Assembly (NCBI GenBank): GCA_024138025.1
Contig: JAMXBD010000173.1
Coordinates: 1,302,001 to 1,366,000, forward strand
Length of the DNA stretch: 64,000 nt
Origin: Combretum micranthum
Lineage: Eukaryota; Streptophyta; Magnoliopsida; Myrtales; Combretaceae
Direction of reading: 5' to 3'
This document shows positions 45,780 through 57,765 of the stretch, in pieces. Numbering within the stretch: position 1 is the stretch's first letter; every line of letters starts with the position of its first letter. Made by a program: the position numbers and the translations under genes. Under the pieces are notes generated by a model that ran no database searches, was not told the DNA's origin, and saw only the letters and a program-made list of their open reading frames with translations.

Positions 45780-48700
45780 GTCCTCAAGAGCATGGATGAC
45801 TAAGTAATCTGGAGAATATGCTCCACCAAATTGTTGAGCAAAATATCAAAATGATGAATCGCAATAAAGAGGTGGAGCAACAGTTGAAAGAGTTAGGAAT
45901 CTAAGCTACCAAGTAAAGTAACAAATGAGCAACAACAAAATTCCCATCTCTTGGTTTATGTTTCAGTGCCTCAACCACCACTGCAAGAGCAATGTCCAAA
46001 CAACCTTTTTCAAGCCTTGTGACTTCCTCAAGTGCAGATCAATCCTCGAAACTCCTATATCTGGGGTTTTAAGGGGTCATGAATCATTTTGTGGCACCTG
46101 CAGATACTAAGACTCACATCAACGACCCCTCCATTATGGATTTCCCTATGTATTAGGGCAAATGTTTCAAGGATCTAACCGGAAGAAATAGAAAAGGACA
46201 TTAAGAGGATCTTTCAAAATCGAAGAAAGTAAGAAAAGCACCGATACACCCTAAAACAACACAGTTGTCTATAAAGACATCCTTTGCTTGGTAAGTGATT
46301 AAAGAGTTATTGCCTTTAGGCATGAAACTGCCTGCATTCAAAATGTATGATGGACCACCGACCTAAAAGAGCACCTAAGGCGGTATGAAGTCCAAATGCT
46401 AATTTTCAGGTTCAACATAATACTTATTGTAAAGTGTTCCTAGGGATACTGGAGAAGGTTGCCCACAAATAGTATCATCAGTTGCCAATCAACTTGGCAA
46501 GTTTTGATGAGCTTGCACACTTCACAGTCAGTCGATCCCCCATGAAAGAGACATTGTCTCTCTTCCTGGTAAAGCAAAAATCAATTGAATCCCTTCATAA
46601 CTATTCCACTAGGTTAAATTAGCTTATCACTAAAATAGACGATCTAAACTTCAGCATTGCCATCCAAGCAACGATCCAAGGGGTTCGCAAGCATGAAAGT
46701 TTATTCTACTCCCTTGCCAAGGATAAACAAAAAATGTTAGAAAATTTACAAGAGTGAGCCCAGAAGTACATCCAATGAGATGATTTTATCCTTACTCAGA
46801 ATGAGATTGACAGATTTGATAAAGAATGTCAGAAGGATTATAAAGACAAAGGGTCAACCAAAGGCCATTTTGGACCTGTTGCTGACAAGGAAGGATCATT
46901 CGAGTAGAATAAGAAGGATCAAAGGAAAAGGAGATTCTTCAAATCTAGTTTCCTCGTACCCAACCTATCCTTAGAGGAAGTACTCGTTGAGATAAAAAAC
47001 TTAAGCATCTTACTTGAGCCAACCAAAATGCATGGGAACTTTGGTTAAGGGATCTTAAGCAAGTATTGTGACTACCACAAAAAATGTTAGCTAATAAGGC
47101 TAATTTACCATGTATATTAGGGTTAATTTATGGTTGTATGCTACTTTAATTCATGCTTAATGCAAGAGAATTGATACTTAATTAGAAATATATTCATTTC
47201 AGATATAAAAAGACGAAACATCAACATTTTGTTCAAATTGATCAAGGATTGAAGTAGAGGATATCAACCAAGCAAGATCACGCTTGTTATCAAGCCAGTG
47301 ATCATCTTAGATATTTATTTAAGAGGTGATAATGGGCGTAACAAAGAAGAGAAAATTACCTACAGAGGAGACAACGACCTCCAAGACAGCTGTAACATTG
47401 GGGGTGATCTTCTCGGAGCTTGCAAGCTTACGTGATACGGTCATTATTCGTTGAAGATGAAAGGACTACAGTGGAAATACCGACCTATGATACGACCGTT
47501 GCTAAGGTGGTGATCTGCATTGAATATGCTAAGAGCTTGATACGAGCGTTATTTGAGGGGAGTAAATGAGTGATCCGTGGAGATCACGACCTTCATCACG
47601 GCCGTGATCTACCTTGGATAACTACTTTCGAAAGGATAACAGGCTATAATGATGGTTATTACCTGAAAAATTTCATGCCACTTTAGATTTAAGTGCCTTC
47701 TTAGAAGAGATGGAAAACCAAATAACATCTATCTTCGTCGAACGGATGTACCCAATGAAAGATACATATAAATACTTAAGCGAAACATTACAAAGTATGG
47801 TGAAAAATTCATCTATCATCTTGTACTTGTAGAAGTTCCCGCCATGTAATAGAATTTTATTGTATCAGTATATTGAAGCATTGTTGTATCATGATCTTGA
47901 AGTGAATCATTCTATTAAATTTGTTTTCATGTTCTTTTCACTTAAGTTTTACTTTCATCTTGTTATATTGTTCCGTTGCATCAAGTGTGAGTAGTTGTTA
48001 GGGGCTTGTGTAGCCGTGTTTAACATGTACATGCATGGGTTAGTTTTCTATTGTTGTTGGTTTCACTAATCTCTATAGTGTGTTAAAGCATTCTAATTTT
48101 AAGTAGTGTACAACTTAAGGCTAGATCATATTTCCATAGGATGCGATTGAGAGATCTACCTATGGAATAGATCTAGGCTATAGAGAGGGATTACTCATGA
48201 TGTCTAAAGATAGGATTGTGAAATCTTCTGCATGTAATCATAAATTGCATTGGGATTACATTATTAACGCAATCTTACCTAGCTATTAACTAGGAAGAGA
48301 TTCTAGTTTAATAAAGTCGGGATTAGGGTTCAATAGACTCGAGAGAGATATTGATCCAATTAGCGGAATCCCACAATTAGAAAAGACAAAACAAATACCA
48401 ATGTTGTAGTACATGTTAATTCATGGGTGAAACAAGACTAATGTCTTGTTGAGTGTTGGAATAACTTTAATTAGGTAATGACTTTAATGAATGTATTTGT
48501 AGTTAGTAATTATTTTAGTTAATTGAATTTCATTTAAATTATTCATCTTAATTGTTAGATTGCAAGATAATGGGAAATTTAATCAATACTAGTGTTTGTA
48601 ATTCGTTCTCTATGGAGATGACTTTGTACTTTCCCTTACTAAATAACGATAGGTATACTTGCCTATCAAACCGAGCGAGGGAGAGAAAACAGGTGTATAA

Positions 48701-49020
48701 ATTTAAAGACTTGGTAGCTCTAATTAGAGGCGATCATTAGCTATAACACCGGTGAATGCTTTTTAGTTAAAGGTTACATTGCAACAAACCATCAAGAAGG
48801 GATTCTTGAGATAGTATATTGCCAACCTGAGCAATAATATTGAGAGGCAACCTCGTGCAAATGGTCTAACCGCCCTAAAGAAATGGCCAATAACACATAT
48901 CAACTCACCAAGGATGCCGCTAAAGGAGTTGTAAACACTATTGTTAGTGGCCCTCACCTAGTTAGAAGTAACCAGAATGAAACATTTGAAAATGTTTCAA
49001 TCTTAAAAAATCTCAGAATA
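45780..49020 (+). pseudogene. Gypsy gag (Retrotrans_gag), decayed and split
   Basis: Across several frames, 46345-46770 shows Retrotrans_gag sequence: FDELAHFTVSRSPMKETLSL, then LVKQKSIESLHNYSTRLN and FYSLAKDKQKMLENLQE. A partial zinc-knuckle region (KYCDYHKKC) ends at about 47086. The gag resumes after the insertion at about 48742 with YNTGECF and LQQTIKKGFLR, the usual Tat-type gag continuation. It ends with NTIVSGPHL near 48930-48960. Many stops and frame changes are present. Confidence 0.68.
47087..48741 (+). mobile_element. LTR-like insertion (about 1.65 kb) inside the Gypsy gag
   Basis: It splits the gag between KYCDYHKKC and YNTGECF. TTAGC occurs at both junctions (left 'aaatgTTAGCtaat', right 'gatcaTTAGCtata') and would be a 5-bp target duplication; removing the insert rejoins the gag sensibly. 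The other reading uses TGTTAGC...TATAACA as the ends. Inside are a TATA-like 'tataaatactt' (47767) and, near the right end, 'tctatggagatgactttgta', like the 3' part of Athila-type LTRs. There is no long open frame. A solo LTR is the best guess. Confidence 0.55.
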
Positions 49021-49605
49021 CCAGAAGAAGAAGAAGTTTGCAAAAGGAATAATTAGTAAGACCAATGATGAAATTTATAGGTTACAATGGCCTCTCAAAC
49101 AACGAGATAATGATGAGAAAAACCTCTTTTCACTAATCTCGAACTGTTAGATGCACATCTGTTTTAATCTGATGGATGGGAAATGATAGCACAAAATGAT
49201 CACCCTATAAAAGTATGGACGTGATGACAACTCCACCACAATAATGCAATACACGGACACATATACTCACTCCAACCATAATTCGAAAAGTCATGGCTTC
49301 TTCAGTACGAATCAATGCAACAAAAATCACACCACCCATTAGTCAAGGCAATACCCTAGTTATTTATTAGCTTGCTAACCAATTCAACTTGCCAACATTG
49401 TCTCTAGCTTGAAATACTCATTGTCTTAGACAAGCAAACAAGTCATTGTTGCTCGACCACAACAAAACGTAAAACAACTCCTGTGCCTCCCTGATAAATT
49501 TCTCATATGCATAATCCTATAAGAAGCTTGGACTCGCCTTGGTCGGCCCTTCCACCCGACTCACTTCCTTTGTTAGATCCTGAACAAAGGGCATAGGGAG
49601 GCAAG

Positions 49606-50168
49606 TGTTGACGATCTAATGTAGATCATGGGCTTCCTAAATATAATCCAACCCATTAGATGCATGTGCCAATTCATCAAGCTCAGGCCCAACAATTTTC
49701 GAAAAGGCTTACAACCTCATTAAGATGCCAATCACTTTAGCTTATGGTACTCTGACCACTGTTACATGCAGATGACATCCAACCCAATGTCACTCAAGAA
49801 TTGGCATGATCCTTTTACTCGGGCTTGGCAGGATTGAACGTAGATTGATGGACTTACCTCATGTCCATTAGAGCTATCATGAACCACCCACTTGCTCATA
49901 ATCCCACATCACACTTAACCACTAAGGATCCATCCACTATAAATATCTCCTCACTAAAAAAAAAATGGTAATGCCACATGAACTCTTTATCTCTCATATT
50001 TATTATCTATCCCCACATCAACATGCTTGTTGACTTAAGCATCAGAGTGACTACAATGAACCCATCCCTATTGTACCGTTAATTGTATTATGTTTTATAG
50101 GCTTATATGGATAGGAGTCCAACCCAGTGATTCCTTCTCTAGCCTCCACCAGATTAAAATTAGTTACA
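49606..50168 (+). repeat. 3' LTR of the Tat-like Gypsy derivative
   Basis: It starts TGTTGACGATC directly after a polypurine tract and ends near 'ttagttaca'. Its last 70 bases match 45479-45550. It contains a TATA-like 'ctataaatatctcctcac' at about 49938 and the 'gacttaagcatcagagtga' motif. Confidence 0.65.
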
Positions 50169-51135
50169 TCTTTCTTTTGCTATTTCACATAGCACAGGAA
50201 GCTGGGATAAGTAATCATAGTTTCTTTTATATAAATAATGATGCAATTCATTTTGAACCAAATGATTACACCTTTAAGTAAATCTCTATTTCTCTCTCTC
50301 TCACATACCATAAAGCCTCTCACTAAACCTTAGCATTTAGGGGGTAGCCACGCAGCCACCTTAATGCCCCTCCTCTCTAATCCTTATCTTTATTTTACCA
50401 CCTTAAAACCAATATCAACAAGTTAGTGAATAGAAACTTTTAGGTTCGTCTTTTTTCAACCATTTCCATTGTCATTTATCACATTCAACCACCATATGTC
50501 TACTTTAATGGATCTAGTGGATATGAAAAAATCATAGTAATCAGGATTTTGGATTATCAACGACTTCTTTAACAAACAGTTTGACTTTAATTTCAACTTT
50601 TATGTATTTATCCTTTTTTTCTTTTCTTTTTATTGTCATCACCTATGTGAGATTATGTTGTCCCTATCATAGGATTTTTTCTACCTGCTAGTAAGGTGTG
50701 TCTTATTCGTGTTGATAGATTATTCCTTAAGTGGGACGATTTAACTTCTACAGGGATGTGTCCATTTGTCAATTGAATTTTGACACCCATAACCCTTCAT
50801 CTATGGATCTTTTTATATTAATGAGTTTGATTGATGTAATATTTTCATGTTGAATTTCGTTAATCTTATTGGAAAAAAAAAAACTAAATCGATTTAAGAA
50901 ATAAATCTTTAATTTGATTTGGTGTGAGCAAAGTGTATGGGATCAATTGGACATCGCACAACATCATATGTACAAGCTAAGGACCTATGGTGCATTATTA
51001 TTCTACAAGATAATTTCATAAATAAATAAATAATCTCTATGCAGTCACCCATTTTAAACCTTATTTTAAATGTATATTTTTTTTCTAATACCATTTAATT
51101 TAAGTATAAACTTTTAACTAAAAAAAGTAAAATTC
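50169..51135. other. Intergenic stretch between two Gypsy elements
   Basis: It is AT-rich with a (CT)n run near 50290. No gene or repeat was recognised. Confidence 0.65.
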
Positions 51136-51848
51136 CTTTATGATACAAAGCATGCCAATATGTGATGAAACCGATACCTAAATCTAGCAATCAATCCCAA
51201 GATCGCTCAAGATCGAATGGAAACCATGACCCGTTGCTTATATGGAAGCAAGAATCTTGGTATAGAAAGGAAGACATCACAATTGGTGATGGAAACTCCG
51301 ATTGATAAGTCAAGATTGAATGCCATGAATTAATCAATAAGTTCAAAAAAGTTCTTTGAAGAACCAAAGAGAAATTCTCTCAAATTTGTATTCAAAGTTA
51401 TGTGTGTTCAATAACAAAGAAAATGTCTATATATAATAACACAAAGGAAATGTAAAAGTCATAAAAGAAATAACAATTGTCGGCCAATATAAGTTAGCGG
51501 CCTAAAGTAGTAAGGTGGCAGCCTAAACAAAACAAAGCTAGTGGCTTTCAAAGCGGCTTTTAAAAACACGATTTTGTACACGTTCAAGGCTTGTAGTAAG
51601 CTGGCGGCATAAATACTGTAAGCTACAGCGTTGAAGATGAAAACTCATGGCATTTGGTCGACGTACATGCAAGGGCAGTAGCTTAAGCTGGGCAGCCTAG
51701 GGCTACTCATCTGCTTTGTCGCTTTGGTCCATTTCTAAGTTAACTTTGAGGACATTGATCAGCTTTAGCTCATCCTTGGTATTGTGCACGTGGATCTCCT
51801 CTTTTTAAACTTCTTAGATTAATCTATTAAGTACATCTTTGAATCTTT

Positions 51849-52917
51849 TCAGGTTCTTGTAACTAGTCCAGGCAACATCTCAAGTGGATCTACTCTCAAT
51901 CTCCTAGTCATGCTTCCATCTTTCCCTTCCTCTCGTAAAGGATTTGTCCTCAAATCGTCACCTGCATCAAATGGACCCAGATCAGTGATATTAAAAGTAG
52001 CACTTACATCATACTCACAAAGTAAGTCTAACTTGTAAGCATTATCATTTATGCGCTCGAGAACTTGAAAAGGACCATCGCTTCTGGGAAGCAACTTAGA
52101 ATGCCTTTGTTTGGGAAATTTTTTTTTTTGTGCATGCGCACCCAAACCCAATCTGCGGGTTCAAAGACTACTTGACAACTCCCTTTGTTGGCTTATTTTG
52201 CATACTGCTTTGTCCTTCACTCAATGTTGAGCCTTGCCTTCTCATGAATTTACTTAACGAATTCCGCCTTCTTCTGGCCATCTAAATTTACATGCTCAGA
52301 CACATGCAAAGGTGACAAATCCAAAGGAGTTAACGGATTAAAATCATACATAAGCTCAAAAGATGAAAATTTTATTAGCAGAATGTATAGTACGGTTATA
52401 AACTAACTCAACATGTGGTAAAACAATCTTCTCATATTTTAATGTTCTTTTTAATGATAGCCCTTAACAAAGTAGATAAAATCCTATTTACTACCTCAGT
52501 TTGACCATCAGACTATAGATGACAAATAGTAGAATACAATAAATTAGTTCATAACTTACACCACAAGGGCTTTTAGAAGTAACTCAAGAACTTAGCATCT
52601 CTATCTGACAAAATAATTCTAGGCATACCATGTAATCTTACCACCTCCCTAAATAACAAATCTGCAACATGAGAAGCATCATCAATTTTGTGGCATGGAA
52701 TAAAATGTGCCATCTTTGAAAACTGATCCACAACCACAAAAATAGAATCCTTACCATTTTTACTCCTAGGTGAACCTAACACAAAGTCCATGGAAATATT
52801 TACCCAAGGTTCTCTAGAAATAGGCAATGGTATGTATAAGCCATGGGGTTGTACTAAGGATTTAGATTGCCTACATGTGATACATCTCCCATAGATTCTC
52901 TGAACATCTTGCTTCAT
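51849..52917 (-). pseudogene. Gypsy integrase, broken
   Basis: 52917-52573 holds the CXXC end of the zinc-binding module ([12 protein letters not shown]) and the core with [10 protein letters not shown] (first Asp) and [13 protein letters not shown] (second Asp). After stops, 52151-51849 holds the C-terminal part (SDGPFQVLERINDNAYKLDL), which runs into the 3' LTR. No chromodomain was seen. Confidence 0.78.
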
Positions 52918-53003
52918 ATAGGACTAATAAAAATGTTCTTGCAAAACTCCCAAAGTTTAAGCTATCCCAAAATGTCCTATCAACCCACCATGAGACTCCT
53001 TCA

Positions 53004-53360
53004 CTAATAGCTCCCTAATATAACAATTAGAAATGCACAATTTATTTTCCTAAACAGATAACCACCGTGCCTAAAGAATTTGCCCTTAGCTACTTTTTCA
53101 TAACATGCATAATCTTTAGCAAAATCCAGATCCCAAGAAAACAATTCTTTAATATGCTCAAAACCAAGTAATTTAGCATCAAGAGTTGAGATTAGGACAT
53201 ACCTGCTTGAAAGTGCATCGGCAACAATGTTTTCCTTACCTTGCTTGTAGCGGATGACATAAGGAAATGTCTTTATGAATTCCACCCATCGTGCATGCCT
53301 CTTATTCAACTTATGTTGACCTTTCAAATGCTTTAACGACTCATAGTCGGTATGAATCAT
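53004..53360 (-). pseudogene. Gypsy RNase H segment
   Basis: This open segment starts [20 protein letters not shown] and contains the conserved ...[20 protein letters not shown] and VADALS motif that ends Gypsy RNase H domains. Confidence 0.78.
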
Positions 53361-53387
53361 AAACTCCTTGGGCCAAAGATAGTGTTG

Positions 53388-54560
53388 CTAAGTTTCCAAA
53401 GCTCTAACCAATGTATGCATCTCCTTGTCATAAGTAGGGTATTTCAAGGCTGCCCTACTAAGCTTTTCACTGCAATATGTAATTGGTTGTCTTTCCTTCA
53501 TCAGAACAGCTCCAATCCCTAAACATGAAACATCACATTCAATTTCAAAAGTTTTAGTAAAGTTAGGTAAAGCAAGTAAAGGAGTCTGAGCTAGTTTGTC
53601 CTTGATCAATCGGATTGCCTTTTCTTGTTCTTCTCCCCACTTAAACCCAACATTCTTCTTGATGAATTTAGTTAAAGGCACGGCTATGCTACTAAAGTCT
53701 ATAAACCACCAATAAAAGCTTGCAAGTCTATGGAAACTTCAAACATTACTCACACTAGTTGGACTTGGCCATTCTTGGATCGCGCAAACCTTCTACTCAT
53801 CAACTTGTATTCCTTGTGTACTGATAACAAAACCAAGAAACACAAGCTTATTTGTGCAAAATGTGTGCTTATTAAGGTTAGCGAATAATCTCCTCTTTTG
53901 AAGTACATCTAAAACAGATTTCAAATGAGTCAAATGGTCATCCATGTTTATGCTAAAATGAGGATATCATCAAAATAGACAACCACAAATTTTCCAATAA
54001 AAGCACGTAAAACATGGTTCATTGAACGCATGAAAGTACTAGATGCATTGGTTAATTTGAAAGGCATAATCAACCACTCCTATAAACCATATTTTGTCTA
54101 AATGCAGTTTTCCATTCATTTCCTTCTTTCATCATAATATGATGATGTCCACTTTTCAAATCAGTTTTTGAAAATACATAAGATCCATACAACTCATCTA
54201 GCATATCATCTAAGCGAAGAATGGGATGAAGATACTTTAACGTTATGTTGTTGATAGCTCAACAATCAACACACATTCTCCACGACCCATCCTTCTTAGG
54301 CACCAAAATTACTGGAACAACGCATAGACTCATGCTTTACCTCACGTACCCCTTGTGCATCAATTCATTAACCTGCCTTTTGAGTTCTTTTGTCTCATCG
54401 GGATTACTCCTATAAGCTAGTCGGTTTGGAATGGTTGCACCAGGTACAAAATCAATTTGATGTTCAATCCCTTGTATTGGAGGTAATCCTTTTGGGATAT
54501 CCTCAGGGAAAACATCCTCAAACTCCTACAAAATATAGACAACAGAACTAAGTAAAGAGT
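53388..54560 (-). pseudogene. Gypsy reverse transcriptase
   Basis: Minus-strand frames show RT sequence: VNELMHKGYVR, PVILVPKKDGSWRMCVDC, and YVFSKTDLKSGHHHI (fingers and the first catalytic Asp). The catalytic YFDD region near 53970 is damaged ('[10 protein letters not shown]' is read only with a frame change). The segment 53681-53388 is open and is the RT-RNase H junction (PLTKFIKKNVGFKWGEEQEK). Confidence 0.75.
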
Positions 54561-54615
54561 CAGGAAATTCATCAGCATTCAAACATGTTTCTTTGTATAC
54601 CAACATCAACAAAAG

Positions 54616-55335
54616 CTATTTCAAAACTAACGCTCTTCTCACTATACTCACTCTTGCCACACAATTCTCCTTTTCCAAGGCCGCACTCTTCTTTTCTCTC
54701 ACCACCAAAGTCAAACCCCTTTCAACTTCGATATTCTCACTCTGTCTAGCCTTCCTCTCTTTTTCATTTTGATTTTCAATTTGTCTTTCTTTTTTTGTCT
54801 CTCTTTCTTTTGCTTTCTCATTCTCTCTCTTTTTTTCACTCTTCCTTTGTTTTTCAAAAGATTGCTGAAGTTGCAATTGATCCTCATACACTTGCTTAGG
54901 GGTTAAGGGTGCAAGAGTAAAGTTCTTGCCATTGTGAACAAGTGAATACTTATTTGAGAAGCCATTATGAATCAACTTCTTGTCAAATTTCCATGGCTTT
55001 CCCAACAATATGTGACAAGCTTGCATCGGTACTACATCATATAATACCTCATCCTCATACCTGATGATGCGAAATGCAATCATAACTTGTTTGTTCGCAT
55101 TGATCTCACCACTATCATTCAACCGCTGCAAATTATATGGATTGGGGTGTTTAATGGTCTTAAGCCCTAATTTTTCCACAAGAAATGTGCTAACTACATT
55201 AGTGCAACTATCCCCATTGATAATCATATTGCATATCTTGTCATTGAAGTAACACCTAGTATGAAAGATATTTTCTCGTTGCACTTCGGCTTCATATTTC
55301 ACCTGCACACTTAAGGCTTGTTTCATAACTACCAC
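54616..55335 (-). pseudogene. Gypsy aspartic protease region
   Basis: This is an open 239-codon segment. The protease part is at residues about 25-125; the active-site Asp-Ser/Thr-Gly appears altered as NGDSCTNVVS. 'ACHILLGKPWKFD' is the conserved ILGRPW-type motif. A long Lys/Glu/Arg-rich stretch follows, common between protease and RT in this lineage. Confidence 0.75.
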
Positions 55336-56488
55336 TAGCCTCCCATTGCGGGTTCTTCATTACTAACATCTTCCAATGGTGGCATCTCTTCTTCATCACT
55401 ATCCCCCTCTGTCTCATACTCACCATCTTTGCGTAAGATCATAACATGCTTGTCTGAACACTGACTTGTAATGTGATCCCTGCCCTAGCATTTGAAACAC
55501 TTAGTATCACGATATCTAGTAGTAGAAGAATTAAATTTACCTTGATTTCCATGGCTGGCCACCTCATGTTTCTAATCAAACTTTGGCTTGGTGTAGGGCT
55601 GTTTCTCCTCTTTCTTCTATAGACTCGATTTCCAAGTGGATGCACTTGAACTACCCTTCCTCTTGAGTCGGTTCTCAATCTTAATTGCCATGTGAACCAT
55701 ATCATCCAACTCCACATAGTGTTGTAATTCCACCACATTATGAATCTCCCTATTTAAACCAACTAAAACCCATGCCATAGTAGCCGACAGTCCTATTACC
55801 TTATCTAAGGGTTTGCAACCTCCATCTCTTTATTGTACTCCTCTACACTCCTATTACCTTATCTAAAGGTTTGCAATTTATTGTACGACTCCGGTAATAG
55901 TATGTCGAAACGAACCACTTCCTCATCACCCTTTTCATTTCTTCTTGAGTCTCTATTGGTGGTTCCCTATTCCTGCTCCTGTTCAACACTAGCTGGTCCT
56001 ACCAGACTATAGCATAATCTGACAATTCGATAGCAACCAGTTTCACTTTCTTAACTTCGGAATAATTATGACAATCAAAGACTAACTCTACCTTTTTCTC
56101 CCATTCAAGGTATGCCTCAGGGTCATTCTTTCCTTGGAAAGATAGGATCTTCAGCTTTATATTCCCTTAAATAATTATCCTCCCAATTTGTAGCTTCTCT
56201 AAACCTTCCTCCATTCTTCCTAAAGCTTTCAATCGAATTCTTATCAAACTCCTCCTCAAAACCCCCTTCATATTCTTCTTCCTCTAACCTCACTCCTCTC
56301 CTAAGAAGTCTCTCTCTCCTACGTCCTAAAGGAACACTTCGTGATTGTTCTAAGCTTTGTTCTACCTTCTCATGGAGTTCTTCCATTTCCTCTCTAATTA
56401 TCTGTTTCATCTTCGTTGTCAAAGCATCCAAAACCAACTTCTGATCAAATCCTCTCATTACACCTCCGAATGTGCCTTTGTCCAACAT
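55335..56488 (-). pseudogene. Gypsy gag with zinc knuckle
   Basis: It starts at 56488 with a Glu/Arg-rich region (MKQIIREEMEELHEKVEQSL) and passes through gag sequence (AYLEWEKKVELVFDCHNYSE) at about 56115-56050. It ends with a decayed CCHC knuckle (CFKC..RDHITSQC) near 55500-55450. Several in-frame stops break it. Confidence 0.75.
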
Positions 56489-57765
56489 ATTGTTGCAAAA
56501 ACAAGGTTAGTAATAATAAAATAAAGAAAAACCTCACAAATCACTACCTCACGTGTTTCAACTCAAGGAATGATCCACTCAAATCACTCATGTTTTCCGC
56601 ACAACAGATATTTGGTTTTTCCTCACTTTAATCTCCCTTGTGGTTCTTTTGGAACTAATCAAACAAATCAAGATCTTTCTAAAGAATCCAATCAGACCTT
56701 TTCAATGGTACTTTTGGAATTAATCAAACAAAGCAAATCTTTTCCCGAATTGCAATCAATGATTTTTTTTTTCATAAATTTCTTTCTCTTTTTTTTTTTT
56801 TTTTTTTGCAACTAATATGAGCTAACACTTAAATCAATAACACATCAAATAAAAACAAAGAATCACAAGGAAATCTTGAAGACTCCCAAAACCCTAAAAG
56901 ACACAACTTTTTTTTTTTTCTTTTTTGATAATGAAAGGATAAGCGAGTTTTAAACAAACCTAAGTTTTGGTACCAAACTTATATGAACCACGCCAACCAG
57001 TGATGAAACCTAGTACCTAAATCTGGTAATCAATCCCAAGATCCTTTAAGATTGAATGGAAATCACGACCCATTACTTATGTGGAAGCAGCAATCTTGGT
57101 ATAGAAAGGAAGATGTCACAATCGGTGATGGAAACTCCAATTGATAATTCAAGATTAAATGCTACGAAGTAACCGATAAGTTCAAAAAAGTTTTTTGAAG
57201 AACCAAAGAGAAATTCTTTCAAATTTGTATTCAAAGTTATGTGTGTTCAATTACAAAGCAAAGATCCATATATAATAACACAAAGAAAACCTAAAAATCA
57301 TAAAAGAAATAACAACTATCGGCCGATATAAGTTAGCGGCCTAAAGTAGTAAGCTGATCGCCTAGACAAAACAAAGTTGGCGGCCTTCAAAGCGGCTTTT
57401 AAAAACATGATTCTATACACTTTCAAGGCCAACAGTAGGCCAGTGGTGTAAATACCGTAGGCCGGCAACATTGAAGATTAAAGCCAGCGGTGTTTGGTCG
57501 ATGCTGGCAACTTAAGTTGGGCAGCCTAGAGCTACTCATCTACTTCATTGTTTTGGTCCATTTCTGAGTTAACTTTGAGGATGTTGATCAACTTTAGCTC
57601 ATCTTTAGCATTGTGCACACTGCATATGGATCTCCTCTTCTTGAACTTCTTGGATTAATCCGTTAAGTGCATCTTTGAATCTTTTAGTTCTGGTTCTTGT
57701 AATCGGTCCAGGCGGTATCTTAAGTGGATCTACTTTCCATCTTCTGGCCATGCTCCATCACTTTA

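Larger units (their letters stand above)
45479..50168 (+). mobile_element. Gag-only, Tat-like Gypsy derivative, interrupted
   Basis: A stub of the 5' LTR end (about 45479-45550, 'cctagtgattccttctct') is followed by a primer-site-like 'tttggcaccatctgggag' at 45551. Decayed gag follows from about 45780. The 3' LTR spans 49606-50168; its end repeats the stub ('cccagtgattccttctct') and it contains 'ttgacttaagcatcagagtg', a motif typical of Tat/Ogre-type LTRs. Just before it, 'aaagggcatagggaggcaag' is a good polypurine tract. No protease, RT or integrase is present, so it is a deletion derivative, mostly missing its 5' LTR. Confidence 0.7.
51136..57765 (-). mobile_element. Full-length, decayed Ty3/Gypsy element (6.6 kb) with LTRs and target duplication
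   Basis: The left LTR (3' LTR) is 51141-51921 and the right LTR (5' LTR) is 56984-57760, about 780 bp each and clearly diverged by substitutions and small indels. CTTTA flanks both ends (51136-51140, 57761-57765). The primer site on the minus strand (TGGTACCAAAACTTAGG, about 56978-56962) is a decayed iMet type. The polypurine tract agaggaagggaa abuts the 3' LTR (about 51933-51922). Gene order on the minus strand is gag, zinc knuckle, protease, RT, RNase H, integrase. The LTR divergence and many stops show an old insertion. Confidence 0.92.
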
